Shown here: positions 47,488 through 55,780 of the stretch, piece by piece
How the letters are laid out: every line of letters starts with the position of its first letter
How positions within the stretch are numbered: position 1 is the stretch's first letter
Origin: Borreliella californiensis
Lineage (GTDB): Bacteria > Spirochaetota > Spirochaetia > Borreliales > Borreliaceae
Reading direction: 5' to 3'
Length of the DNA stretch: 64,000 bases
Assembly: GCF_014205885.1 (NCBI RefSeq)
Contig: NZ_JACHFB010000002.1
Span: forward strand, 221,965 to 285,964
Notes under the pieces: generated by a model
What the model was told of the DNA's origin: nothing
Database searches by the model: none
Seen by the model: only the letters and a program-made list of their open reading frames with translations
Program-made: the position numbers and the translations under genes

Positions 47488-48474
47488 TTGGAACAATTAG
47501 TTCAATTTTTTTACGTAGGATTTGGGATTTTTTTATTGTATTTTGGTGGTGATTTGCTTTTAAAAAGTTCAGTTAGCATTGCTACTTATTTGAAAGTTCC
47601 AACACTTTTAATAGGGGTTACAATAGTATCTTTTTCAACAAGTGCTCCGGAGCTTTTTACAAGTTTGGTGGCGGCTTTTAAGGGTAAAAACGAAATTGTT
47701 GTTTCTAATGTTATTGGTAGCAATATCATTAATATGTTGCTTGCGCTGCCTTTAGCGGGATTCTTTTTAAAGATTAAGGCAGATTTTAAAAGACTTAAGC
47801 TTTCTTTTATGTTTCTGTTTTTATTAATGTTTCTTCTTTTATTGCTTTCATTTGATTTTAGATCTTACTCTTTTTTTGTAACGCCTTATAATCGTTTTAG
47901 CTCATTTAGTATCTTAATTTTGTTTTTATCCTATCTGTTACTTTTTTATAAAGAAGAAAAAGCGCACGCCAGCTTGGAAAATTCTTTTCAAGAAGGTGTA
48001 GGCAATTTTAATCAGAGTTTTAACTTTATATTTTTTAATTTGTTAAGTTTTGTTATTAGCATGTATTTTCTTTATTTGGGATCAAAATTATTGGTAGATG
48101 GAGCTCTTTACATTGCCAACAATGTTTTTAATGTTAGTGAAAAGTTGATTGGAATTATACTTGTAGCTTTTGGAACAAGTGTTCCCGAGCTTGTTGTATC
48201 TCTTTTTGCAATAATTAGAAAAGAAGCAGACATTGCGTTTGGCAACATTATTGGTAGTAATATTTTTAATATTGGGTTTATTTTAGCTAGTAGCAGTTTT
48301 TTCAGGCCTATCTTGTTGCAAGATATTTATATTTTAGATTTTAGTATAATGGTGTTTATAACTTTAGTTTTATTTTTAGTGGTTAAGTTTAAAGGGGTTT
48401 TTAGCAGAGGCATTTCTTTAATTTTTTTGCTTTTATATCTTTTATATAATTTAATGTTATTTAACTTTTATTGA
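47488..48474 (+). CDS. Na+/Ca2+ exchanger-family membrane antiporter
   Basis: A 328-aa protein of about ten membrane helices with the two inverted alpha repeats of CaCA exchangers: VSFSTSAPELFTSLVAAF with VSNVIGSNIINM, and VAFGTSVPELVVSLFAII with FGNIIGSNIFNIGF. Each keeps the acidic residue of the PE motif and the GSN motif that bind the cation. The start is TTG 47488, chosen because AAAGGAG sits six bases before it. It begins 28 bases after the glycosidase-like gene. Confidence 0.9.
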   Translation: MEQLVQFFYVGFGIFLLYFGGDLLLKSSVSIATYLKVPTLLIGVTIVSFSTSAPELFTSLVAAFKGKNEIVVSNVIGSNIINMLLALPLAGFFLKIKADFKRLKLSFMFLFLLMFLLLLLSFDFRSYSFFVTPYNRFSSFSILILFLSYLLLFYKEEKAHASLENSFQEGVGNFNQSFNFIFFNLLSFVISMYFLYLGSKLLVDGALYIANNVFNVSEKLIGIILVAFGTSVPELVVSLFAIIRKEADIAFGNIIGSNIFNIGFILASSSFFRPILLQDIYILDFSIMVFITLVLFLVVKFKGVFSRGISLIFLLLYLLYNLMLFNFY

Positions 48475-48508
48475 TTATTTGATCTTAATTTTGATTTGTT
48501 AATATATT

Positions 48509-48543
48509 TTTAATGTAATATGTTTTATTATTTAATGTAATAT
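48509..48543. repeat. 13-bp direct repeat, 22-bp period, upstream of the 582-aa gene
   Basis: TTTAATGTAATAT occurs at 48509-48521 and again at 48531-48543, two helical turns apart and just before the AAGGAAC ribosome site. It may duplicate a -10 element or a binding site, or be chance in AT-rich DNA. Confidence 0.4.
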
Positions 48544-48553
48544 AAGGAACAAT

Positions 48554-50302
48554 ATGAAAAAATTACCAGAAATTTTTTATATGAGTAGCAAAGAAGTGGA
48601 TATTTTAATTTCTCAATTAGGAATATCTTCTGATACCCAAAAATCAATTTTGAAAACTATTTTGTCTTATAAAAAGGAGGCTATAGATTATTCTTCTTTT
48701 ATAGAAGAGCACTCTGTGAGAATACGAGGTTTAAAAGGGGAGCTTGATTTTTTATTTCGCAAACTTTATGAAGTTAAAAGAGGAATAGTTACTAATAAAA
48801 TAGCAACCGATGGAGAATTTTTACCAGACAGCATAATTTTGACCGATGAGGCCAGTTATGATTTTTATTATTATTCTATTGATGATTTATTTTTAAAAAC
48901 TTACATAGGAATAGAGCTTTTTAGTTCTTTGCTTACTGTTAAGAATATAGAATATAGTTTGTTGGTTTTTCAGAATGAATTTATAACTATTTCAGATTCA
49001 AATATTAACTATAAATTTTTTGAAACAAAATCACAATTGAAGGAAATATTAGTTTGGAAATCATTGATAATTCCATCTAGCAGGGCTTTATATTTTATTG
49101 AGTTTGTTAAAAAAATATTTTTTAATATTGCTTCTAATAATGTTGTAAAAGATGTTTTCGTTAGAATAAAAGGATTAAAGCTTATTGATTACGAGAAGAT
49201 TTTAGAAGAAGGCAAGAATATTATTGGTGCTATTTCCAAGATTCTCTCTGGCATAATTGAAATCAAGGATGAAGTTCTTGGTAAGAAAGGAATTACTTTC
49301 TCAAAAAATTATTTTGTTTTTTTGGAGTTTCTTAATCTTTTTATTAAAAATGAAAAAGACTTAGAAGAGCTTAAGGCTATAGAAGCTATTAAAATTGATG
49401 AATCTTTAAAAGCAATTGAAAAGACTTTAGAGTTTAAAAAAGGTTCAATTGATACAGAAGAGTTTTCCAGTATTTTAAAAGTTTATTCTGAAGGGCTAAG
49501 TGATCCTGAAAATTTTTTGTTAGTTGCTAATATGTACTTTTTTGAATCTAAAATTCATGATATTTTGCCAAAAATATTTCAAGTAAAAGAAAATTTTTAT
49601 TTGTACAAGCCTTTTGCATATGAGTTTTTTCTAGAAGAATATGAAAAGGTTTTGCAATTTCTTAATAGTGAATTGAAGGCCAGTATATTTAAAATTCTTA
49701 GTTTTGGAGATGATTCTTCTTCTATTTTCACAGAAGAAGGCTTAGAAGAAGTTCTCAGTAGATTGGTATCTAGATATATTATTAATGAGTATTGCTTAAA
49801 AAATAAAGTAAAGTTTCTTGACATTATTGTTTCTCATTACAGGAGAATTTGTAAAACACAAAGTGTTCAGGTTCATCTTAAAGATTTGATTAAAGTTGAA
49901 GCAGCTAAATATTTTAAGAATAGTAATGAACTTTTGCCCTTATATAAAATATATAAACTTGATTTGTATTCAATTTTGAATGCTGCTTATAAAGATTTAA
50001 GTTTGTTTAAAAGAATTGTTTTGTTTTTAACAGGCAAGCATCAAAGCTATAAAGAGGCTTTATCCAGATTAGATTTTAGAGCCGGTTTGAATAAAAGTGG
50101 AAGTGGTCTTTTTGATTCAAATGAAAGAGTTAAAAGACAGTTGGAAAAAATTAGAAAACAAAGAGAGGAAATAAAAGAGCAAGTTAGAAATTCTTTCCCC
50201 AAAAAGGGCGCAACAACGAAGCAAGCAGTAAATAAGAACTATACAAAACAAGAGCAAGACGAAGCTTGGGTCAAATTTAGTGATAGGATACAAAAAAAAT
50301 AG
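48554..50302 (+). CDS. Unrecognised 582-aa cytoplasmic protein
   Basis: A 582-aa protein with no signal peptide or membrane helix and no motif I recognise. It is helix-rich, with a strongly charged C-terminal tail (about 520-582) that includes an RKQREEIKEQVR coiled stretch followed by a Lys/Thr/Gln-rich end. AAGGAAC precedes the ATG. It stands alone downstream of the exchanger gene and converges on the 55-aa gene. The size and the basic tail suggest a structural or nucleic-acid-linked role, which is a guess. Confidence 0.78.
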   Translation: MKKLPEIFYMSSKEVDILISQLGISSDTQKSILKTILSYKKEAIDYSSFIEEHSVRIRGLKGELDFLFRKLYEVKRGIVTNKIATDGEFLPDSIILTDEASYDFYYYSIDDLFLKTYIGIELFSSLLTVKNIEYSLLVFQNEFITISDSNINYKFFETKSQLKEILVWKSLIIPSSRALYFIEFVKKIFFNIASNNVVKDVFVRIKGLKLIDYEKILEEGKNIIGAISKILSGIIEIKDEVLGKKGITFSKNYFVFLEFLNLFIKNEKDLEELKAIEAIKIDESLKAIEKTLEFKKGSIDTEEFSSILKVYSEGLSDPENFLLVANMYFFESKIHDILPKIFQVKENFYLYKPFAYEFFLEEYEKVLQFLNSELKASIFKILSFGDDSSSIFTEEGLEEVLSRLVSRYIINEYCLKNKVKFLDIIVSHYRRICKTQSVQVHLKDLIKVEAAKYFKNSNELLPLYKIYKLDLYSILNAAYKDLSLFKRIVLFLTGKHQSYKEALSRLDFRAGLNKSGSGLFDSNERVKRQLEKIRKQREEIKEQVRNSFPKKGATTKQAVNKNYTKQEQDEAWVKFSDRIQKK

Positions 50303-50328
50303 CATTTATAAGTAAGTGGATTTATTTG

Positions 50329-50496
50329 TTAAAATAAATCCCTTGGCTTTCTTGCTGTATTTTTTGAAGTTTGACATTCTGCATAATGCTTTATTTTCCC
50401 ATTTTCAAATTTTGATTTCATTATAATTTTTCCTCCCCATCGACTTATTAGCTCTTTTGAGCCAACTCTTTGAGCGTTTTTAGAAATTTTAGCCAT
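50329..50496 (-). CDS. Small basic protein, 55 aa
   Basis: An intact 56-codon frame with an excellent ribosome site: AAAGGAG (50504-50510) seven bases before the ATG at 50496. The product opens MAKISKNAQRVGSKELISRW and ends KNTARKPRDLF. It has ten Lys and four Arg against four acidic residues, a GG turn at 21-22 and a single Cys at 41. No family is recognised; it could bind nucleic acid. It is divergent from the YD-repeat gene, with a 29-base inverted repeat between the two start sites. It lies in a 270-base gap that would otherwise look empty. Confidence 0.8.
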   Translation of the reverse strand: MAKISKNAQRVGSKELISRWGGKIIMKSKFENGKIKHYAECQTSKNTARKPRDLF

Positions 50497-50511
50497 TTTA
50501 AAGCTCCTTTC

Positions 50512-50540
50512 GATAGATTTATTGTATAATAAAATCTATC
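50512..50540. promoter_or_regulatory. Inverted repeat over a -10 box between divergent genes
   Basis: GATAGATTT (50512-50520) and AAATCTATC (50532-50540) form a perfect 9-bp inverted repeat, extended to 12 pairs with one bulge, around a GTAT centre. A TATAAT (50525-50530) for the YD-repeat gene lies inside it. On the other strand the repeat ends one base before the Shine-Dalgarno of the 55-aa gene. It may be an operator shared by both genes, or an mRNA hairpin. Confidence 0.55.
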
Positions 50541-50572
50541 AAAATAGAGTTGATTTATCAAGGAATTTATTC

Positions 50573-52174
50573 ATGTTATTTATAATATTTTTTATTAGTG
50601 CTCCTCTTTTTTCAAAAGAAGTTTATTATAGGTTTGCAGATTATTCTGTTAATTACAGTATAGTGGGTAAATATGAGATTACAAAAGAAGAGTCTGAAGA
50701 AGAGTATGGATATAAATTTACTTATGATCGCAATAATAATCTTATTTTAGTTGATTATATTGGTAGGCTTAGTATTTTAATGCCTTCTTTTTTTAATGCA
50801 AACCAAATTAAAATAGAAAGATCTAAGCGCAGTGAAAGGCGAATATTTCTAAATAGGGGACTTGCTTTTAAAAATAATAATAATGTTTATATTGAACATA
50901 TAGAATATATGAGTGATGGCAGGATTAAAAATATTTTTAATTATAATAGGTCTAATGAAATGGTTAGGGATAAATATGATGTTTCTTATTACCATTTTTT
51001 ATACGATAATGAGCGAGAGTTTAGTGTTTACAGATTTAATGAATCAGGGATTCAAATCAAAGATTTAAATGATGTATATTTTACAAAGATTAGCTATGAT
51101 CATACCAAATTTGTTAAAACGGTTTTGTATTACGATGAGAATGGTTATATCGTAAGATCAAAAAATGGTACTTGTGGGTTTAGATTAACCTATGATGCTA
51201 ATCATAATCTTATTAAAGAGGAATATCTTGATAAATCAGCTCATACTGTTTCAAATTCATTTTCTGTAGCTACTAAAATATATCATTATGATGTTGATGG
51301 AAAGGTTATTGAGATTTTAAATTATGATATTAATAACAATTTGACTCCTGATGAAAATAATGTAGCAATTTATCGTTATGAATATTATTTTAAAGATAAA
51401 GATTGCTATTACAAAGAATATAATTATAACAATAATAATAATTTAACGATTAGTCAAAATGGTTATGCCATGAAGAAGACTATTTTTTATATTCAAAATA
51501 ATGAAAAAAGGATAATAAACTACAGTAATAAGATCAATAAAAACTATAATAGAGATATTCCGACTGTTTATGAGGAAAAGTATGAAATAATGGATAATTT
51601 TAAAGGTGTTGCTATTTATAGTTATAAATATGATGATAATTTTTATCTAATAGAAAATATTTTTTTTGATAAAAATTTTAATTTAATAGCTGATTTTAAA
51701 GGCGTGATGATTTACAGATACTCTTACGACAAGGAAGGATTTTTGATTGCTCAAGAACATTTTGGTGGAGATTTTGTTAATCCAATAGATGATTTTGAAG
51801 GAGTTTCAAAGTATAAATTTAGTTATGATTCTAATGGTAATATAATTTCAAAGAAAAATTATTCTAAGGATGGAGTTTTGGTTGCTGATTGTAATTTTGT
51901 TTTTGAATATTTATATGAATATGATAAACAAAATAGGCTTATTTCTCAAAAAAATTTTGGCAGTTTGGGGCAATTGCAAGACGATATTCATGGAGTTAGT
52001 GTTTATAAGTATGAATACAATAAATTTGGTAAAATATCAAAGCAGTCAAATCATGGTCCGGATTTGAGATTAAGAGATGATGTTGGAGGGTTTTCAATTT
52101 ATAAGTGGATTTATGATTCTAGAGGCAATTTAATAGATTTTCAAAAGTTTGATTCTTTAGGTAATTTAATCTAA
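50573..52174 (+). CDS. Exported YD-type repeat protein
   Basis: A 533-aa protein with a signal peptide (MLFIIFFISAPLFS, no Cys). From about residue 35 to the end it is built of about twelve degenerate repeats of 35-45 residues with the core Y-x-Y-x-YD-xx-GN-x-I, for instance YKFTYDRNNNLI, FRLTYDANHNLI, YRYSYDKEGFLI, YKFSYDSNGNII and IYDSRGNLI. These are like the YD repeats of RHS and wall-associated proteins, expected to form a beta solenoid. No toxin or RHS core motif follows. The ATG at 50573, with AAGGAA upstream, gives the signal peptide directly; an upstream start is less likely. The last nine bases overlap alr tail to tail. Confidence 0.82.
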   Translation: MLFIIFFISAPLFSKEVYYRFADYSVNYSIVGKYEITKEESEEEYGYKFTYDRNNNLILVDYIGRLSILMPSFFNANQIKIERSKRSERRIFLNRGLAFKNNNNVYIEHIEYMSDGRIKNIFNYNRSNEMVRDKYDVSYYHFLYDNEREFSVYRFNESGIQIKDLNDVYFTKISYDHTKFVKTVLYYDENGYIVRSKNGTCGFRLTYDANHNLIKEEYLDKSAHTVSNSFSVATKIYHYDVDGKVIEILNYDINNNLTPDENNVAIYRYEYYFKDKDCYYKEYNYNNNNNLTISQNGYAMKKTIFYIQNNEKRIINYSNKINKNYNRDIPTVYEEKYEIMDNFKGVAIYSYKYDDNFYLIENIFFDKNFNLIADFKGVMIYRYSYDKEGFLIAQEHFGGDFVNPIDDFEGVSKYKFSYDSNGNIISKKNYSKDGVLVADCNFVFEYLYEYDKQNRLISQKNFGSLGQLQDDIHGVSVYKYEYNKFGKISKQSNHGPDLRLRDDVGGFSIYKWIYDSRGNLIDFQKFDSLGNLI

Positions 52175-53266
52175 GTATTTTTTCTTCTCATATTTGCCTA
52201 TATTGCATAGTAATTCATAATTACTTCTTTTAGAAAATTTGCTCATTTCATTTATACTTAATTTTTCTGATACAATTTCTACTTTTGAGCCTGTTTTAAC
52301 TTTTAGGTCTTTGGGAATTTCTACTATTGTTAGATTCATGCAAACTTTTCCTCGTATTTTACATTTTTTATTGTTTATTAAAAAATAAAAATCATTACTT
52401 ATATTTTGAGGTATTCCATCAAAATATCCGATTGGAATAATTCCTATTTTCATATCTTCTTTGGCTTGAAATATGCCCGAATATGAAATTTTTTCACCTC
52501 TTTTGACATTTTTAATAAATATTACTTTTGAAAATAAACTTAATACAGGCTTAAAATTTAGGGAAGTCTTTTTGTTTTTTAGAAATGGACAATAACCGTA
52601 AAGAATAAGACCCGGTCTTATCATATTAAATTGTGAACTTAGTTTATAGTTTACAATGTGCCCCGAATTAGAAATATGGACAAATTTGGGATTAATATTT
52701 TTTTGTTTTAGTGTTTCTAAAAAAGATAAGAATTGTTCTATTTGTTTTTGTGTAGTTTTAAAATCTTCTATTGATGGGAGATGTGAGCAGACCCCTTCTA
52801 GTTCTAGAAATTTTGAATTTTGAATATATTTGGCTATTTCAAGAGCATTATCCATTTTTATTCCATATCTGTTCATTCCAATATCAATTTTTAAGTGGAC
52901 TTTTATTTTAATTTTTTGCAATGAGCATTCTTTTTCTAGTAAAAATAGATATTCAAAATCAGCAACAAATGGTACTAACTCAAGTTTAATTAAATGTTTA
53001 ATTTCTTTTTTATCCACTTTAATGTACATCAATATTTTTATATTTTTATCAATTTTTTTAAGTTTTTTAGCATCTTCAATATTAGAAAGTCCAAAATAAT
53101 TTATTTTTTTTGATTTTAAAAATTTAAAGATGTTTATAAGTCCGTGACCATATGCGTCACCTTTTAAGGTGGCCACTATTTCTTTATCGCCAATTTTATT
53201 TTTAATTAAATTTAAGTTATGTTCTAAATTATTTAAATTTATTATTATTGTTTTGTTGCTACTCAT
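52166..53266 (-). CDS. alr: Alanine racemase
   Basis: A 366-aa PLP enzyme. The PLP-binding Lys is in TLKGDAYGHGLINIF, with KIDIGMNRYGI and HISNSGHIVN further on, and the second catalytic Tyr in GEKISYSGIF. It provides D-Ala for ddl. The fold and length are usual. It lies between the S2-paralogue gene (65 bases upstream) and the YD-repeat gene, whose end it overlaps by nine bases. Confidence 0.95.
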   Translation of the reverse strand: MSSNKTIIINLNNLEHNLNLIKNKIGDKEIVATLKGDAYGHGLINIFKFLKSKKINYFGLSNIEDAKKLKKIDKNIKILMYIKVDKKEIKHLIKLELVPFVADFEYLFLLEKECSLQKIKIKVHLKIDIGMNRYGIKMDNALEIAKYIQNSKFLELEGVCSHLPSIEDFKTTQKQIEQFLSFLETLKQKNINPKFVHISNSGHIVNYKLSSQFNMIRPGLILYGYCPFLKNKKTSLNFKPVLSLFSKVIFIKNVKRGEKISYSGIFQAKEDMKIGIIPIGYFDGIPQNISNDFYFLINNKKCKIRGKVCMNLTIVEIPKDLKVKTGSKVEIVSEKLSINEMSKFSKRSNYELLCNIGKYEKKKYLD

Positions 53267-53331
53267 TGTTTTATTATTGTATATTTAGTTCTCTTAGAGA
53301 AGTAAATATCTTTTTTCTATTAATTTTTAGC

Positions 53332-54006
53332 TTATTCTATAACGGGTATTGGAAATTTTTTTATTTGATTGCCTTTAAAATGTAATCTCAATTTTTTTTG
53401 AAAATCATTATATATTTTAGGGTTAATTCTAATTTCGTATTTTTTAGTTTCTTTATTTATATTATTTTCTACTGTTATTGCTGCTAAAATATAATACCAG
53501 TTGTTATCTTTGTAATATTCTGCAATTGTTGTTGAAAGAGACTCAGTTCTTAATGTGCCAAATGAGTAAGCGTCTTTTGCAAGTTCTTTTTTTGATTGCT
53601 GCTTTCCACTAGTAAGATTGCTTAGTCTATTAATAAAATTGCCTTTATCTGTACTTAAAAATTCTAATTTTGTGATTCTGTATTTCTTTGAAGCCTCGTT
53701 TGATAGATCAAATGAAATAATAGCAGAAGATCCAATTTTTGAAAATACATTTATAAATGAATAACTAATTCCAACAAGTTCTTGTATGAGGTTCCCATTT
53801 AAATCTACTAATTCCATGTAGGGTTGGCTAATAGCTACATCAACAGATGCAAGTAAAAAACTTTGTTTTAGTTTTTTAATTTTTGTTTTTATATTTTCTT
53901 TTACAATATAATTTTCATTTCCGAAGATATTAATTTCGTTTTCAGAAAAAATATTTTTAGCTAGAGAAAGAATTATCACTGTTAAAATAAATTTTTTAAT
54001 GCTCAT
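53332..54006 (-). CDS. S2-antigen paralogue, exported
   Basis: A 224-aa protein with a Sec-type signal peptide (about 1-21, ending NIFSEN) and no lipobox Cys. Its C-terminal half matches that of the next gene: NWYYILAAITVENNINKETK against HWNYMLADLTVKNKLTQKTK. It is therefore a diverged tandem paralogue, but released or membrane-tethered rather than lipidated. Function is unknown. It follows the S2 gene by 23 bases and is probably in the same transcript. Confidence 0.83.
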   Translation of the reverse strand: MSIKKFILTVIILSLAKNIFSENEINIFGNENYIVKENIKTKIKKLKQSFLLASVDVAISQPYMELVDLNGNLIQELVGISYSFINVFSKIGSSAIISFDLSNEASKKYRITKLEFLSTDKGNFINRLSNLTSGKQQSKKELAKDAYSFGTLRTESLSTTIAEYYKDNNWYYILAAITVENNINKETKKYEIRINPKIYNDFQKKLRLHFKGNQIKKFPIPVIE

Positions 54007-54029
54007 AAGATATTTCCTTTTATTTGTAT

Positions 54030-54746
54030 TTATATATCTTCAAATAAATCTCCAGTTATGTCTTTTAAGATAGAATTTTCTTTTAGTACTTCTTTTAAAA
54101 ATTCAATAATTAATTTTGAATTAAGAGAAATTTTATAAATTTTAGTTTTTTGAGTAAGTTTATTTTTGACAGTTAAATCTGCAAGCATATAATTCCAATG
54201 ACCATTTTGATATGTTAATTTAAAAGCATTTTTTATTTCATCGCTCATTAATATTCCAAATGGGTATGCAGTAATATATCCTTCTTCTTGTGAATTTTCA
54301 ACAGCCAGAAGAGAATTTTTAAGCTCTAGGTTGGAACCAGCTGTTATAAATTTAATATTTTCAATTTCATATTCTTTATCTCCATTTTTGGTTGTTTCAA
54401 AAAGTATTAATAGTGATGTGTAATAACTATATTTGTCGTCCATTTTTATAGGAGATAGTATATAGGAATATCCAAATTTGTTTTTAAACTCTGGTATTTC
54501 TTTTCCATATTCGTCCAAGATTGTCATTGCCTTTGTTTTTATCCAAGTTACGTCATGATTAGCATTTATGATTGGTAATTTTTTATTTAAAATTTTACCC
54601 GATATTAAATTTAATTTTTCATCGCTTATTGGTTTGCCAGTACTACTTTCTTGATATACAGATTGTGGTTTTTTAAAAAAGGCACAACTTAGCATTAACA
54701 TAGGCAGTATTATTAATTTCAAATGTTTATATGTTCTAAATATCAT
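54030..54746 (-). CDS. S2 antigen, lipoprotein
   Basis: A 238-aa protein whose signal peptide ends PMLMLSCAFF, giving a lipidated Cys near residue 21. The mature part is mixed alpha/beta, with no known enzymatic motif. The name follows the Borrelia S2 antigen at this place in the chromosome. Its promoter is strong, and the leader carries a hairpin just before the ribosome site AAAGGAAAAAG. The neighbouring paralogue lacks the lipobox. Confidence 0.85.
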   Translation of the reverse strand: MIFRTYKHLKLIILPMLMLSCAFFKKPQSVYQESSTGKPISDEKLNLISGKILNKKLPIINANHDVTWIKTKAMTILDEYGKEIPEFKNKFGYSYILSPIKMDDKYSYYTSLLILFETTKNGDKEYEIENIKFITAGSNLELKNSLLAVENSQEEGYITAYPFGILMSDEIKNAFKLTYQNGHWNYMLADLTVKNKLTQKTKIYKISLNSKLIIEFLKEVLKENSILKDITGDLFEDI

Positions 54747-54769
54747 TATATCTTTTTCCTTTATACCAT

Positions 54770-54793
54770 TTACGGCCTTTATTGGGCCGGTAA
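54770..54793 (-). promoter_or_regulatory. Leader hairpin of the S2 antigen gene
   Basis: In the transcript TTACCGGCC pairs with GGCCGTAA around a seven-base loop, with one bulged base; it is the most GC-rich stem in the region. It lies about 13 bases upstream of the ribosome site and after the promoter, with no T-run, so it is not a terminator. It may protect the mRNA or control translation. Confidence 0.6.
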
Positions 54794-54818
54794 TTAAAAT
54801 TTACATTAAATCATAGTA

Positions 54819-54847
54819 ATAATATAGAATGCTTATATCAAAGTCAA
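54819..54847 (-). promoter_or_regulatory. Promoter of the S2 antigen operon
   Basis: TTGACT (54842-54847) and TATTAT (54819-54824) are exactly 17 bases apart on the minus strand, one of the best promoters in the window. The leader would be about 65 bases. Confidence 0.72.
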
Positions 54848-54903
54848 GTTGCTTTTTAGTAGTTTTGTAAAAATTGTATCTTTGTTTTTAATCTTGCAAT
54901 ATT

Positions 54904-55320
54904 TTACAATAAAGGTATTTCTGCTGCTAAAAAATGAATGATTCCTATAATGATTGATATAATGCCAATTAACTGCTGATTGCTCTCAAGTATTGATTTA
55001 AATTTTCCATATTTTTTATTATTTTGAACCTCTGTTGGTAATTTTTGTTTTAAAAACAAGATAAACCCAATTAAAAATAAACTTATAGCTGGAATCAAAT
55101 TTCCAATTATTGGCAATTTGTAGGGCCTGATTATTTCAAGGGCACTAGTTATTAAAAATAATAATCCAAAAATGCTTTTTACCTTTTTGTTATCGTTTAT
55201 TAAATTTACAAAATCTTCAAAAATTTTGAAAAAGCTCATTCTTTCTATTAATATTGGAAATGCAAGTATTATTCCCCCTAAGATGTTAAGCAAAACGGAC
55301 ATGAAGTATATTTGTATCAT
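54904..55320 (-). CDS. Small membrane protein
   Basis: A 138-aa protein with four likely membrane helices (about 5-25, 48-65, 72-90 and 114-134), the middle ones separated by short charged loops. AGAGGA lies seven bases before the ATG. No motif is recognised. It follows a single-pass protein and a lipoprotein gene in the same direction, so the three may form an envelope unit. Confidence 0.75.
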   Translation of the reverse strand: MIQIYFMSVLLNILGGIILAFPILIERMSFFKIFEDFVNLINDNKKVKSIFGLLFLITSALEIIRPYKLPIIGNLIPAISLFLIGFILFLKQKLPTEVQNNKKYGKFKSILESNQQLIGIISIIIGIIHFLAAEIPLL

Positions 55321-55323
55321 ATT

Positions 55324-55752
55324 TTATCCTCTAGGTTTTATCCTTTTACTATAAAAGACAGTATTATTGCTACTACTCTTTAGTATTATACTTAATAAAC
55401 TTTCATTTTGATAGATTATATTAGCATATGTTGTAAAGTTTTTACTGCTTATGTAAAACATATTACTTTCAATTAATTTACTGTCCAGATAAATATCTAG
55501 CGTGGCTTTTCCTAGGTTGGATGGGTTTTTTGTTTTTATATTTATTTTTAATGATAATCTGTTTTTGTCTTGTTTATAGTTTATTATCATTTTGATATTA
55601 TTTTTATTGTTTTCGTGATTTTGAATTCTAGGAATTAGAAAAATTTTAAAAAATAAAAGAATTATAACAAAGATTATTCCAATAATGATATGTTTTTTCA
55701 ATTTTTTTTGGTATTCAATTTCTAGTTGTTGATCGCAATTAATCTTTTTCAT
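55324..55752 (-). CDS. Single-pass membrane protein with extracytoplasmic domain
   Basis: A 142-aa protein: a short charged N-terminus, one membrane helix (about 22-43), and a beta-rich outer domain (about 60-142) with alternating hydrophobic strands (LSLKINIKTKNPSNLGKATL). This suggests a small beta sandwich. The function is unknown. It is separated by three bases from the next gene and by 28 from the lipoprotein gene upstream. Confidence 0.72.
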   Translation of the reverse strand: MKKINCDQQLEIEYQKKLKKHIIIGIIFVIILLFFKIFLIPRIQNHENNKNNIKMIINYKQDKNRLSLKINIKTKNPSNLGKATLDIYLDSKLIESNMFYISSKNFTTYANIIYQNESLLSIILKSSSNNTVFYSKRIKPRG

Positions 55753-55780
55753 TGTATTTGCAAATTCAACTCTCTTATAA

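Noticed and set aside
53332-54006. Lipoprotein call for the S2 paralogue
   Set aside because: There is no Cys near the end of its signal peptide.
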